NCBI RefSeq assembly: GCF_007751715.1
Contig: NZ_CP036292.1
Location: 4,657,339 to 4,721,338 of the forward strand
Source: Rosistilla oblonga
GTDB lineage: Bacteria > Planctomycetota > Planctomycetia > Pirellulales > Pirellulaceae
Direction of reading: 5' to 3'
Length of the DNA stretch: 64,000 nucleotides
Position numbers and translations under genes: made by a program. The notes under the pieces are model-generated. The model saw nothing but the letters and a program-made list of their open reading frames with translations, did not search any database and was not told the origin of the DNA. This document shows positions 7,912 to 16,272 of this stretch, piece after piece; positions within the stretch are counted from its first letter, which is position 1, and every line of letters starts with the position of its first letter.

Positions 7912-10900
7912 AACAGATCGTCTTCGACGTCATCGGGCTCATCGACAGGTTCTGGTTTCGGCTTCGATTCTGGTTTCGGCTTCGCCTTAGATTTTGCCTT
8001 CGTTGTCGATTTCCGTTTTGGTTCAGCCTTCGTCGGCGACTTCACCTCGGCCGTCGGTTCCACCGAATCGCGGGTCAACGTTTGCACGAACAATTGGTTG
8101 GCATCGACACACTCGCGAGCGGTTTCCAACAACGCTTCATTGTGCGTGAAGAAGATCACTTGAGTGTCGTTCGATAATTCCGCCAACAGTTCAAACGCGG
8201 CGCGGCTGCGTTGCAGATCGCACTGGATCAAGATGTCGTCGACGACCAACGGGATCGGATCGCTGCTGGCGAAGCTGTGTTTCAAGCTGGCCAATCGCAG
8301 TGCCAGGTACAATTGATCGGCTGTCCCTTGGCTCATGCCACGCAGATCGACCGATTGGCCAGTCGCGGCGCGAACGCCCAATAAAACCGGATCGCCCTTG
8401 TCGTTGTTGTCGGCTCGCAGTTCGCTGTACGAGTCGAGCGTCAGTCGGCGGAAATAGTCGCTGGCGATCTTTAAGATCGGAGCTTGATTCCGATCGCGGT
8501 AGTTGGTGACGGCGCGATTGAGCAGCGTCTCGGCAACTCGCAACCGAGCATATTGCGCTGCATGCCGGTCGATGCGGCTGAGCAGTTCATGAATCTCCTG
8601 CTGCAGATCGGCGGCGCTGGCACCGCCGTCCATCGCCTTTCGCTGTTGATCCAGCTGCCCCAATTCCTGGCAGGACGCCGTGTGATCCTCCTCGAGCCCC
8701 ACCAGCTTGTCGTGCAGTTCGTCGATGTCCTGATCAAGCGTCTCCGGATCGACGGCCGCCACTTTTTCAAGGAACTCGTCGACAGGAAGGGTTCCCGCCA
8801 TTTGCGTCAGCCGACTGTAATGCTCTTGGCGCCGGTGTTCCAGTTGTTGTTTCTGCTGGCTGTTGCGATAAACCTCCGCCAGTTGTTCGGGAGCATCGCA
8901 GCAGGCTTCTTTGCACAGCAGATTCAATTGCGTTTGGCAGTCGATTCGTTCCTGTTCCAACGCGGTCAGATCGCGTTGATCTTGAGCGATCTGTTGTTCG
9001 ATCTGTTCGCGCTGGGTCTGTGTCTTCTGCGCTTGCTTCAGATCTTTCGCCCAGCCTTCGACGATCTTCGACGCGTCGAGCGAAGCGTCTTTGATCGGCA
9101 GACCGAGGCCGCGGACCTGAGCGTCGAACGCACGGGCATCGGTATCGATCCCGTCGATCCGCCGTTGGAAACTGTCGAACTCTTTTTGGTCGACGACCAG
9201 TTCGTGGTAGGCTTCGACGACACCGTCTACCTCGTCGGTTCCCGCTTGTTCGTCTAGCTCCAACCGCGACGTGACCTCACGCCATTGAGCCTGCCACTGA
9301 GCCAATTCCTCTTGGATTTGTTCGTTGCGTCGTTGCGACTGCGGCAGCGATTGTTGCAGCTGTTGCTTTTGCTTCGTACGCTCCTCGTACTCCTGTTGCT
9401 GTTTGCGCGTCGTCGCCACCGCGGCTCCGGCTTGGCGGACCAAGGCGACCAGATCGTCTGACGCTGGCGATGCCGAACCGTTTGGCATTGCAGCCAACAA
9501 CTGCTGCGTCACGCGCTCGATCCGCGAGGCGTGCCGCGCGACCGCTTGTTCGGCTTCGACTTGGGCTTCGTACAGTTCGACCAAACGTTGATGTTCGGTC
9601 AACCAGCCGAGCATTTCTCGCGGCGATTTAGGTTGGAGTCCGCAATCGGCCCAGATCGCGTTCCAGCGATCGGCGAACTGTTGTCGCTGCGATTGCAGTT
9701 GTTCGCTATCCTCCGCCAAACGCTGTTGAGCACGCTCGATCGAGCCGCGTTCCGCTTCCAGCGTCGCACGTCGGGAAACGCGTTCCGCCTCGCGGCGCAA
9801 GCGGTCGCTCATCTGATCGCACTGTTCGATCATCGCCATCAACGATTCAAACGCTTGGCGATCGCAATTGATGTCTGCCGCCGAATCGGTTGCTGCCAGC
9901 GATGCCGATAGTTGATCCCGTTGCTCGCGAGCGGCGATCAGTTCCTGTTCGCTAGGGACTTCGCCGGCCCCGTGCAGTTCATGCAACCGCGTCGTCAATT
10001 GGTCCAGCTTGTCCGTATACGCGGCCTGTTTCTCGACAAGTTGCTGTTGGCGGCTGCTGATCGCTTCCCACTCGCCAGCGCACTTTTCGATCGTTTCACG
10101 CTGAGGAACGGGGAGTGCCGTTGCCGTCTGCCCGTCACATTCCAGACCGGTCAGCTTTCGCAGCTGTGTCGCCACGGCGCGGCTTTCACGCGCCAACGCA
10201 GCTTGTGCGGCTTCGTGATCGCCGACCAACGTCGCCGCATCGCCAGCCTGTTGTAACGCCGCGGCCAAAGCATCGGCCGATGGCGGTTGTTCGATCGCAG
10301 CGATCGCGGCATCGACCTGCTGCACCTGCAACTGCAGCGATTCCAGGTCCTCCGCCGACGCGTCGGCTCGCTGGGTGAGTGCCACGTATTGCTTGGCCAG
10401 CTGTTTGATCTTGGAGCGTAGGTCGTGAGGCAGCTGCAGATTCCAGACGTCGTCCGAATCGTTGCGGCCGATCCCGCGCAGCTTGCTCACGATTTGAGCC
10501 TGGGTCATGTCGCGACGCTTGACGAGACCGGGCCGTTCGATGGCCGCTTTGCTGATCCCACCAACCGCTTGGACCAGCGAATCGATCGTTTCGGCTTGAT
10601 CCAACAGCGGATCGGGGGCTCCCAACGCCGACAGTTTTTTCTGTTGATCCTCGATCCGAGCGCGAACCAGTTGCATCTTCTGTTGGCTCGCCGCCCAAGT
10701 CGTACTCGCCTGGTGTTGCCGCGTCGAAAAGTCGGGACTCAACATCGGCACGTCGGCCAACGGCGCAAGCTGCTCGGTCAACTGGATCCACTCGGCGCGC
10801 AAAGGGATCGCGTCGCGAAGCGTTTCCAGTCGCTTGACCTCGGTGCGGGTTTCGCGGACCGCGTTGCGGTAGTTCTCCGATTCGACCTGCTTCTCTTCGC

Positions 10901-11540
10901 GCTGCTGCTGCAGGTTCACAAACGTTTTGACCGGCAACAGGCTCTCTTTCAGCTGGCGTTTCTTTTCACGCAGCTCGCCCAGCAAGCGGTTCAGTTCCGA
11001 CTTGGAGCCCGACTTTTTGAACAGCTTGCCACATTCGTCTTCGATCGCATCTTGAATCTGTTTCAGTTGCCCCAGTCCGGCACCGGCGGCGAACAAGCTT
11101 TGCCCGACATCGCCGTCCCCTTTGACCATCATCTCGCCACCTTCGACAAGCGATTGATGGGTGATGCCAAATCGGTCGCCAAAAGCGGCTTTGTCGACGC
11201 CACGCAACATCTTCTGCAGCACGGCTTCATCGATCGCGTTGTCGTCGTCACCACAATAGAGTGTACCGGTACGTCCTTTGCGACGCACACAACGGATCTC
11301 TTCCCCGTCGTGATCGATGATCCGTGCACCCACGCGGAGATCGCGGTTCTGGTGCCGGAAGTTGTCGCTGGTGACGTTGTCGAAACCGTACAGCAACGAC
11401 GTGATCGCACGCAGCGTCGTCGACTTGCCCGCTTCGTTGGGGCCGTAGATGACGTGTAATCCGTACTGACCGCCGGAGAGGTCGATGCGTTGGTTCTGGA
11501 AGTGTCCGTAAGCGATTAGGTCCAATGATGCGAATCTCAT
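7896..11540 (-). CDS. SbcC/YhaN-like AAA ATPase with long coiled coil (SMC/Rad50-type)
   Basis: The 1,214-residue protein begins MRFASLDLIAYGHFQ and has a Walker A motif GPNEAGKST near residue 40, then very long Gln/Glu-rich coiled coils. The C-terminal nucleotide-binding half carries the signature region (RGMSQGTADQLYLALRLA), Walker B (PLVVDDILIQCD) and switch (VIFFTHNEAL). This is the Rad50/SbcC architecture, closest in style to Bacillus YhaN. The partner nuclease SbcD/YhaO is directly upstream, with an ATGA overlap at 11540-11537 that fixes the start and implies translational coupling. The pair is expected to act on DNA ends and hairpins. The last roughly 45 residues are a Lys/Pro/Ser-rich tail ending in an acidic stretch. 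Confidence 0.88.
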   Translation of the reverse strand: MRFASLDLIAYGHFQNQRIDLSGGQYGLHVIYGPNEAGKSTTLRAITSLLYGFDNVTSDNFRHQNRDLRVGARIIDHDGEEIRCVRRKGRTGTLYCGDDDNAIDEAVLQKMLRGVDKAAFGDRFGITHQSLVEGGEMMVKGDGDVGQSLFAAGAGLGQLKQIQDAIEDECGKLFKKSGSKSELNRLLGELREKKRQLKESLLPVKTFVNLQQQREEKQVESENYRNAVRETRTEVKRLETLRDAIPLRAEWIQLTEQLAPLADVPMLSPDFSTRQHQASTTWAASQQKMQLVRARIEDQQKKLSALGAPDPLLDQAETIDSLVQAVGGISKAAIERPGLVKRRDMTQAQIVSKLRGIGRNDSDDVWNLQLPHDLRSKIKQLAKQYVALTQRADASAEDLESLQLQVQQVDAAIAAIEQPPSADALAAALQQAGDAATLVGDHEAAQAALARESRAVATQLRKLTGLECDGQTATALPVPQRETIEKCAGEWEAISSRQQQLVEKQAAYTDKLDQLTTRLHELHGAGEVPSEQELIAAREQRDQLSASLAATDSAADINCDRQAFESLMAMIEQCDQMSDRLRREAERVSRRATLEAERGSIERAQQRLAEDSEQLQSQRQQFADRWNAIWADCGLQPKSPREMLGWLTEHQRLVELYEAQVEAEQAVARHASRIERVTQQLLAAMPNGSASPASDDLVALVRQAGAAVATTRKQQQEYEERTKQKQQLQQSLPQSQRRNEQIQEELAQWQAQWREVTSRLELDEQAGTDEVDGVVEAYHELVVDQKEFDSFQRRIDGIDTDARAFDAQVRGLGLPIKDASLDASKIVEGWAKDLKQAQKTQTQREQIEQQIAQDQRDLTALEQERIDCQTQLNLLCKEACCDAPEQLAEVYRNSQQKQQLEHRRQEHYSRLTQMAGTLPVDEFLEKVAAVDPETLDQDIDELHDKLVGLEEDHTASCQELGQLDQQRKAMDGGASAADLQQEIHELLSRIDRHAAQYARLRVAETLLNRAVTNYRDRNQAPILKIASDYFRRLTLDSYSELRADNNDKGDPVLLGVRAATGQSVDLRGMSQGTADQLYLALRLASLKHSFASSDPIPLVVDDILIQCDLQRSRAAFELLAELSNDTQVIFFTHNEALLETARECVDANQLFVQTLTRDSVEPTAEVKSPTKAEPKRKSTTKAKSKAKPKPESKPKPEPVDEPDDVEDDLFQLKS

Positions 11541-12817
11541 ACGTCTGCCTCCAAGGTTGCCAAGCGGTTCAACAGCAGCGGTTCGGCTTCGTCGAGCCAC
11601 TGGCGGATTTGATCTTGATGATTCCAAGCGACGCCATCGCCATCTTCGACCAGTTCGATCGGAAGCTTGGCGACCAGCGGTTCCAACGCCGACTGGATCG
11701 CCGCCATCGCATCGGGATCTGCCGACACGCTGCCGATCGTCTGCAGCAGTTCGCCGATCGGGCCGCTGGCGTCGTAGGTGATCGCTTCCCGCGGCGCTGT
11801 CGCTTTAACGCGCAACCGCTCCATCCAAATCGAGCCTTCGTCGATGTCAAAGGTCTCCTGCCGCATCACGCTTTGCCAATGTTCCAGCCGCGCTTGCAGC
11901 GTCGAATAGAGAGGCGTCTGCCCGACGACGCGAACCCGGACGATCGATGTGCGATCGGGATTGTTCGCGCAGATCGCTTGCATCCGCGTTTTGCACTGCT
12001 GGATCAGATCGTCGATCCGATCGATCTCGGTGGCATCGATCTCGCAGATCTCCCACCGGCACACGTCCAACGGTTGAAATTCGAGCTTCGGCGGAGCGAT
12101 CGGATCCAATTCGACCAAGACGCAGCCTTTGGCACCGGTCTCGCGAACGCTGCGGCCCTGCGTGTTGCCCGAAAAGACGATCGGGCAGGAGCCTTCGATC
12201 GCGCGGTCCTCGCGGATGTGGATATGTCCCAACGCCCAATAATCGTATTCCTTGTCGGCCAATTGCTGCGGCGTGCAGGGAGCGTAAGGAGCGTGACCTT
12301 GAGCACCTTGCAGGCTGGTGTGCAACATCCCGATGTTCAGCAGGTCGCGGGTGGCTCGCGGATATTTTTCGGAAAGGTTGTCGGTCTCGGCCTGTTTGCG
12401 GAAGCCACGGCCGTGGATCGCGACTCCCAGATCTTCCAGAATCACCGAATCGACTTTCGTGCTCGACAGCTGGACCGGCGAGCCGTCGGGATTCGTCGGC
12501 AACGGCAAGGCTTTGGTCAGCTTGTTGGCGGCGTCGTGGTTGCCGCTGATGAAGTAGAGCGGAATCTCGGCGGCTCGCAGCCGAGCGACTTCCGAGGTGA
12601 AGAAGAGTCCGGTGTTGTGATCGGGCCAATCGCCGTCGTAGAGATCGCCGGCGATCAAAACAAAATCGACCTGCTTCTCGATCGCCAGGTCGATCAGATT
12701 GGTGAGGGCTCGACGCGTGCTGCGACGGATTTCATCCGCCGGAGCCCCTTCGTAATGCTCCAATTGCAGCATCGGGCTATCGAGGTGGATGTCTGCGGCA
12801 TGTATAAACCGAACCAT
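11537..12817 (-). CDS. SbcD/YhaO-like DNA repair metallophosphoesterase
   Basis: The 426-residue calcineurin-like phosphoesterase shows all Mre11/SbcD metal-binding motifs in order: HAADIHLDSP (DxH), IAGDLYDGD (GDxxD), ISGNHD (GNHD) and ALGHIH (GHxH). It is the likely nuclease subunit of a complex with the adjacent coiled-coil ATPase, whose start overlaps this stop codon. ATG at 12817 has AAAGGA upstream and gives the conserved opening MVRFIHAADIH; the frame is open to 12859. The C-terminal region beyond residue 300 is the usual capping and ATPase-binding part of SbcD-type proteins, here of ordinary length. Confidence 0.9.
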   Translation of the reverse strand: MVRFIHAADIHLDSPMLQLEHYEGAPADEIRRSTRRALTNLIDLAIEKQVDFVLIAGDLYDGDWPDHNTGLFFTSEVARLRAAEIPLYFISGNHDAANKLTKALPLPTNPDGSPVQLSSTKVDSVILEDLGVAIHGRGFRKQAETDNLSEKYPRATRDLLNIGMLHTSLQGAQGHAPYAPCTPQQLADKEYDYWALGHIHIREDRAIEGSCPIVFSGNTQGRSVRETGAKGCVLVELDPIAPPKLEFQPLDVCRWEICEIDATEIDRIDDLIQQCKTRMQAICANNPDRTSIVRVRVVGQTPLYSTLQARLEHWQSVMRQETFDIDEGSIWMERLRVKATAPREAITYDASGPIGELLQTIGSVSADPDAMAAIQSALEPLVAKLPIELVEDGDGVAWNHQDQIRQWLDEAEPLLLNRLATLEADV

Positions 12818-13041
12818 CGTGAATTCCTTTCGTTGCAGACTCGAACTCGTCTCCGACACCGCAGCTGATTATTGCCGATTTCACCGCAAATTGGGAGCCG
12901 TAGGGGCTCGTCTTTGCCGCCGCTCGCCACAGCGCGACGAGGGATCGATCAGTGCTAGGTGCCGTCTGAGTTTTTATCTTCGCCAACGGCTTTGACACGT
13001 TAGGTCCATGCTCGTCCCTGGGTGTCCCTATCTCGCCCGCT

Positions 13042-13224
13042 TCGTTTAACCGCGTGCCCAACGGGCCGCGCGTCGGGTGTGGCGGCGATGGATGGCGTGT
13101 GGGAGACGCGCGGGGCGTTGCCCACGCGGTTAAACGAGAGCGTGCCCTACGGGGTACGGTTGGGGGGGGACGCGATGGATGGCGCGGGGGAAGCACGCGG
13201 GGCGTTGCCCTCGCGGTTAAACGA
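13042..13224. repeat. Cluster of REP-like palindromic hairpin elements
   Basis: The gap 12818-13216 contains no convincing gene but holds three copies of a 29-nt element. Its minus-strand form is TCGTTTAAC followed by CGCG-N-GGGC-AAC-GCCC-CGCG. Two copies are at 13109-13137 and 13196-13224, inside longer near-duplicates that share GCGATGGATGGCG and repeat about 86 nt apart. The third, at 13042-13070, is in the opposite orientation. In this third copy the inner stem is swapped to GCCC-AAC-GGGC, so pairing is preserved. A related hairpin, CGTGCCC-TACG-GGGTACG, lies at 13141-13158. The copy at 13196-13224 supplies the toxin gene's stop codon. A fourth copy lies at 14177-14205. Confidence 0.85.
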
Positions 13225-13702
13225 TAGGGAGCAGGAGTAGACGTTCGCCGATTGTTCTACTTTGCAGCTTCAGAAATCCGTGGTGCTGATAAAACGCTTC
13301 CGCGTCGTCATCGATCGCGTCTACAGCTAACGCGAATGCGCCTACGTCCAATTCGAGGACCCGCTTGTAGGCGTCGGCAAGAAGCGCACTAGCGAGCCCT
13401 GTTCCCTGAAACGTCATCGCGACGGCGAGCCTACCGATTTTTATGACTGGAGTGGCGGGATAGCGTGGCAGACGTTTGGCGACGTCCGCAGGTAATCGAT
13501 CCAGATCGACCGAACCGGAGGCGAGCGTGTAATACCCTGCGATCCGATCGGTCGCGTTTTCGATCGCAAGAAAGCAGACGGCACATCGGCGTCGCTGATC
13601 TTGCCCGGCGTGCCGTCGAAGATATTCATTGAGGGCTTGATTGCCGCAATCGAAATCGGAACGATTCTGTTTGACGAGCCGATCGATTCGAAACCGGGTC
13701 AT
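13217..13702 (-). CDS. GNAT-family acetyltransferase toxin (TacT/AtaT type)
   Basis: The 161-residue protein is the usual size of GNAT toxins, which acetylate aminoacyl-tRNA and stop translation. It shows the toxin-type opening (FDCGNQALNEYLRRHAGQDQRR), the strand IGRLAVAMTFQGTGLASALL containing the acetyl-CoA pyrophosphate loop (QGTGLA), and the C-terminal FYQHHGFLKL. It overlaps the upstream DUF1778 antitoxin gene by 4 nt (ATGA), the standard order for this class. Its stop codon sits inside a REP-like element, so the last residues (PIV) may have been shaped by that insertion. The precise tRNA target cannot be predicted. Confidence 0.92.
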   Translation of the reverse strand: MTRFRIDRLVKQNRSDFDCGNQALNEYLRRHAGQDQRRRCAVCFLAIENATDRIAGYYTLASGSVDLDRLPADVAKRLPRYPATPVIKIGRLAVAMTFQGTGLASALLADAYKRVLELDVGAFALAVDAIDDDAEAFYQHHGFLKLQSRTIGERLLLLPIV

Positions 13703-13980
13703 GACGGATCGATCAACTGTTCGTGCAACGCCAACGCCTCGTGCATCGCATCGTTAAGTGGGGGTGGATCGAGGATCGCTTCGGCAAATCGAAGTTGATC
13801 CTCGGCAGTCAGACGGATGACCGTTTGGCGATAGAGCGCCGCTTCAGCTCGTTCCTTGGCGGAAGCGACTAAAAACTCGGAGACCGATCGTCCCTCGAGC
13901 TGCGCCGCGGCGACGATCAGCTTGCGGACGCTAGGCTCGACACGCGCTTCGATCCGGTCAGTTTTCAAAGACTTTGCCAT
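13699..13980 (-). CDS. DUF1778 ribbon-helix-helix antitoxin
   Basis: The 93-residue protein has an N-terminal ribbon-helix-helix segment (RIEARVEPSVRKLIVAAAQLE, then GRSVSEFLVASAKERAE) followed by a helical tail that should wrap the GNAT toxin (ILDPPPLNDAMHEAL). This is the TacA/DUF1778 antitoxin class. Such proteins neutralise the toxin and repress their own operon. GGAGG lies upstream, and either GTG at 13983 or ATG at 13980 could be used; ATG is chosen. A direct repeat 23 nt upstream is a plausible operator. The toxin gene follows with a 4-nt overlap. Confidence 0.92.
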   Translation of the reverse strand: MAKSLKTDRIEARVEPSVRKLIVAAAQLEGRSVSEFLVASAKERAEAALYRQTVIRLTAEDQLRFAEAILDPPPLNDAMHEALALHEQLIDPS

Positions 13981-14003
13981 CACAAATGTTCCTCCATCAT
14001 CGA

Positions 14004-14022
14004 TTGTACGGTGTTTGTACGG
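14004..14022 (-). promoter_or_regulatory. Putative antitoxin operator (direct repeat)
   Basis: Two identical 8-nt repeats, TTGTACGG on the plus strand, lie at 14004-14011 and 14015-14022. They are 11 nt apart (about one helical turn), just upstream of the antitoxin start. Ribbon-helix-helix antitoxins bind such short repeats in their own promoters. Function is inferred from position and spacing. Confidence 0.5.
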
Positions 14023-14176
14023 CGACCGGGTGCTTTTTTGCGAACTTTGGATGAGGTAAATCTGCTTGCGGCAGGTTGCCAGAAGGACCGGATGCTAACG
14101 CATGGCGGTTGATACCTCGATCTGAGAGCCGGATAGAGCTGCGGCTTTTTCATTGGGGGAGGCGTGCGTTGTAAAG

Positions 14177-14205
14177 CGCGGGGCGTTGCCCACGCGGTTA
14201 AACGA
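14177..14205. repeat. REP-like palindromic element, isolated copy
   Basis: This matches the elements at 13109-13137 and 13196-13224 and has the same orientation: CGCG-GGGC-GTT-GCCC-A-CGCG followed by GTTAAACGA. It is followed by a T run and a G run. Read on the minus strand, it lies 30 nt beyond the stop codon of the second ExbD gene. The toxin-side copy also sits at a minus-strand 3' end, so the element may act as a 3'-end hairpin. The rest of 13984-14234 shows no gene. Confidence 0.8.
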
Positions 14206-14234
14206 TTTTTTTGGGGGGGGGAGCTAGGGATGCG

Positions 14235-14705
14235 TCAATTGCTGGATGGTGGGGCGGTGTCGGCTCGGGCGGCGAAGAAGACGCGGTCGAAACCGAGGCT
14301 GCGGGCGGTGTCGTAGACGCGGATCGCGTCGCCCATTGGGACCTCCGGATCGGGATCGACGATCACTGGCGGCAGGACTCCGACGTCGAGGATCGCTTGC
14401 AGTCGCTGTCGCAGGGCGTCCAACGATGGTAGCGGTTGATCGTTGAACAACAGCGTCGCCGCACCACTTGTCCACTGGATGCGGACGATGATTTCATCAA
14501 ACGGTTCGCTGGCTGGTGGCGGTTGCAGCGTCGCTTCCGCGCCGGCGGCGAGAGGTGGATCGGCGATCGCTGAGGGCATCAGAAACTCGGGCTCTTCAAA
14601 ACTGCTGGTCCAGAGAAAGAAGACCAGCAACAGGAAGACGACGTCGATCATCGGCGTCATCTTCAATTCCAACGGCTCGCGGCCATGACCACTGGGCAGA
14701 CGCAT
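14235..14705 (-). CDS. ExbD/TolR-family biopolymer transport protein (second copy)
   Basis: The 156-residue protein has the ExbD layout: a short basic cytoplasmic start, one transmembrane helix with the conserved aspartate (KMTPMIDVVFLLLVFFL), then a periplasmic domain. The aspartate in MIDVVF is the proton-pathway residue of ExbD/TolR/MotB proteins. It is the last gene of an exbB-exbD-exbD set and overlaps the previous ExbD stop by one base (TGATG), implying coupling. The periplasmic part is longer and more proline-rich than in the first copy. Which TonB-like or other partner is energised is not visible here. Confidence 0.9.
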   Translation of the reverse strand: MRLPSGHGREPLELKMTPMIDVVFLLLVFFLWTSSFEEPEFLMPSAIADPPLAAGAEATLQPPPASEPFDEIIVRIQWTSGAATLLFNDQPLPSLDALRQRLQAILDVGVLPPVIVDPDPEVPMGDAIRVYDTARSLGFDRVFFAARADTAPPSSN

Positions 14706-15124
14706 CAGCGAGTCTCCTGGTAGACCGCAAACGAAGCGTTCCAGAGTCCGGCACCGCTGGCGGCGCGAAGCAGCGGTTCGACTTGACCGTACGCGACGCT
14801 GCGATCGGTGCGGATCCGAACCGCGGCGTCGGGGCCATGTTCACCGTGATGGGATTGCAGCAATCGGTCGAGCATCGCCCGATCGACCTCGGTGCCGCTG
14901 ACCTGCCAAGCCCCGTCGGGGAGAACGTTGATCGTGAAGACATCGTTTAGCGGCGGTTGGTCGACGGAGGCATCGGCGACGGGAAGATCCAACGGAATCC
15001 GAGACTCCTGCCGCGCCAAGTGACTCGAGACGAGGAAGAAGATGATCAGCAGGAAGACGACGTCGATCATCGGCGTCATGTTGGCTGAGCCATCGGAGCG
15101 ACCGGTTCGTGATGGAGTTCGCAT
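14705..15124 (-). CDS. ExbD/TolR-family biopolymer transport protein (first copy)
   Basis: This 139-residue protein has one transmembrane helix containing MTPMIDVVFLLIIFFLV, with the proton-relay aspartate intact, and a periplasmic domain ending in the typical DRSVAYGQVEPLLRAA strand-helix. It starts 6 nt after the ExbB stop codon and overlaps the second ExbD gene by 1 nt. Together with ExbB it should form a proton-driven motor complex in the inner membrane. The two ExbD copies share only the membrane helix region closely, so they may form a mixed dimer. Confidence 0.92.
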   Translation of the reverse strand: MRTPSRTGRSDGSANMTPMIDVVFLLIIFFLVSSHLARQESRIPLDLPVADASVDQPPLNDVFTINVLPDGAWQVSGTEVDRAMLDRLLQSHHGEHGPDAAVRIRTDRSVAYGQVEPLLRAASGAGLWNASFAVYQETR

Positions 15125-15130
15125 CGCAGT

Positions 15131-15865
15131 TTATTGAACTGGAGGAATCGGCGTGCCGGGAACAGGGCGTTTGACGCTGCGTCGTTTCAGTCCACTCATC
15201 GCATGTTGCGCCAGGTAAGCGACTTCGGCCACCAGACCATCGACTCGATTTCGCAGCACGGCAAACGCGCCCAACGCGGGGATGGCGACGATCAGCCCAC
15301 CGACGGTTGTCACAAGCGCTTGATAGATCCCTTCGGCCAAGTCGCCTGCACCCGCGCCGCCTTGCGAGATCGCGACGCGTTGGAAGGCGAAGATCATCCC
15401 GGTGACCGTTCCTAACAAGCCGACCATCGGGGCGATGTTGCCGATCACCGAAAGGTATTCGATCCGTCGCATCATCCGCGCCGACTGTTCGGCCAACGCT
15501 TCCTCCATCGCCTTTTCGACGCTCGGCCAACCAAAATCGACTTCCGCCAGACCGCTCATCATCACAAAGGTCAATAGACTTGGCTTCTGGCGGCAGATGG
15601 CGTCGGCTTCTTTGACGCGTCGCTCGGCGAGCAACTTTTGGATCGGTTCGACGACTCCTTCTGGGATCACCTCCGCCCGCCGTAGCGCCATGAATTGGTC
15701 GAAGATCAAAAACGCGGCGATCAGACTCAGCGAGAACAGCAGCAGGATGATCAGCAGGCCGACGATCCCGCCGCTGAACAGGATCTGCCAAAACGAACCA
15801 CCGCCGGCGTCCGCATCGACGGTTTGAGCTAGCAGGCCGGCCATGGCGAGCGAACTGTTGAGCAT
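15131..15865 (-). CDS. ExbB/TolQ/MotA-family proton channel protein
   Basis: The 244-residue protein has an N-terminal hydrophobic segment that may be a signal or first helix, a second helix (GGIVGLLIILLLFSLSLIAAF), and the family core: VIGNIAPMVGLLGTVTGMI followed by a transmembrane region GIYQALVTTVGGLIVAIPAL. These are the conserved ExbB/TolQ elements, including the threonines lining the channel. It heads a tight three-gene operon with two ExbD genes. It should convert proton motive force into mechanical work for outer-membrane transport or envelope maintenance. No TonB gene is in this operon. Confidence 0.93.
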   Translation of the reverse strand: MLNSSLAMAGLLAQTVDADAGGGSFWQILFSGGIVGLLIILLLFSLSLIAAFLIFDQFMALRRAEVIPEGVVEPIQKLLAERRVKEADAICRQKPSLLTFVMMSGLAEVDFGWPSVEKAMEEALAEQSARMMRRIEYLSVIGNIAPMVGLLGTVTGMIFAFQRVAISQGGAGAGDLAEGIYQALVTTVGGLIVAIPALGAFAVLRNRVDGLVAEVAYLAQHAMSGLKRRSVKRPVPGTPIPPVQ

Positions 15866-16272
15866 TCGGATTCTCTTGGGCTGCGGACGCGGATCGAAGC
15901 GAAGGGGATAAGGGAACGAAGCGTAACAGTGTAGCGATTGTTGGGCGAGGCATTAAGAACCCCGCCAGATTCGGGGGAGGTGGGATGGTTGTTCCGGATG
16001 GGTAAGCTGTGCGGTTGATTTGCATTACTACAGGCATGCCTGCCATGATTGGCGGCGGCAAATGAACGTAAGCAAACTGTCAAATAAACCTTTGCCCCTT
16101 GCGACGGCCGTAAATAGACTCGAATTCCGTCATCCGATGACGCGTTACCTGAGTGGTGTGCCGTTTCCTTGAGAGGAACTGGTGCGTAGGATTCAGCGAT
16201 CGCGACGGTGGCGATCCGGCATACCAGCTGTGGCCAATATAAAATGGCGTTAACGAAGGATAGAATAGAAAC
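15866..16272. other. Intergenic region between divergent exbB and HEAT/TPR genes
   Basis: No gene was found in these 407 nt. A perfect 12-bp palindrome, CAGGCATGCCTG, at 16031-16042 could be a repressor site. A TAGAAT hexamer at 16261-16266 is too close to the GTG start at 16273 to be its -10 box, unless the message is nearly leaderless. No convincing -35 was found for either gene. Confidence 0.4.

Noticed and set aside
8484-9257. Long plus-strand open frames opposite the SbcC-like gene (also 10425-11459 and 11525-12868)
   Set aside because: They are antisense to well-supported coding sequences with clear motifs, and their translations show only mirrored repetitive composition.
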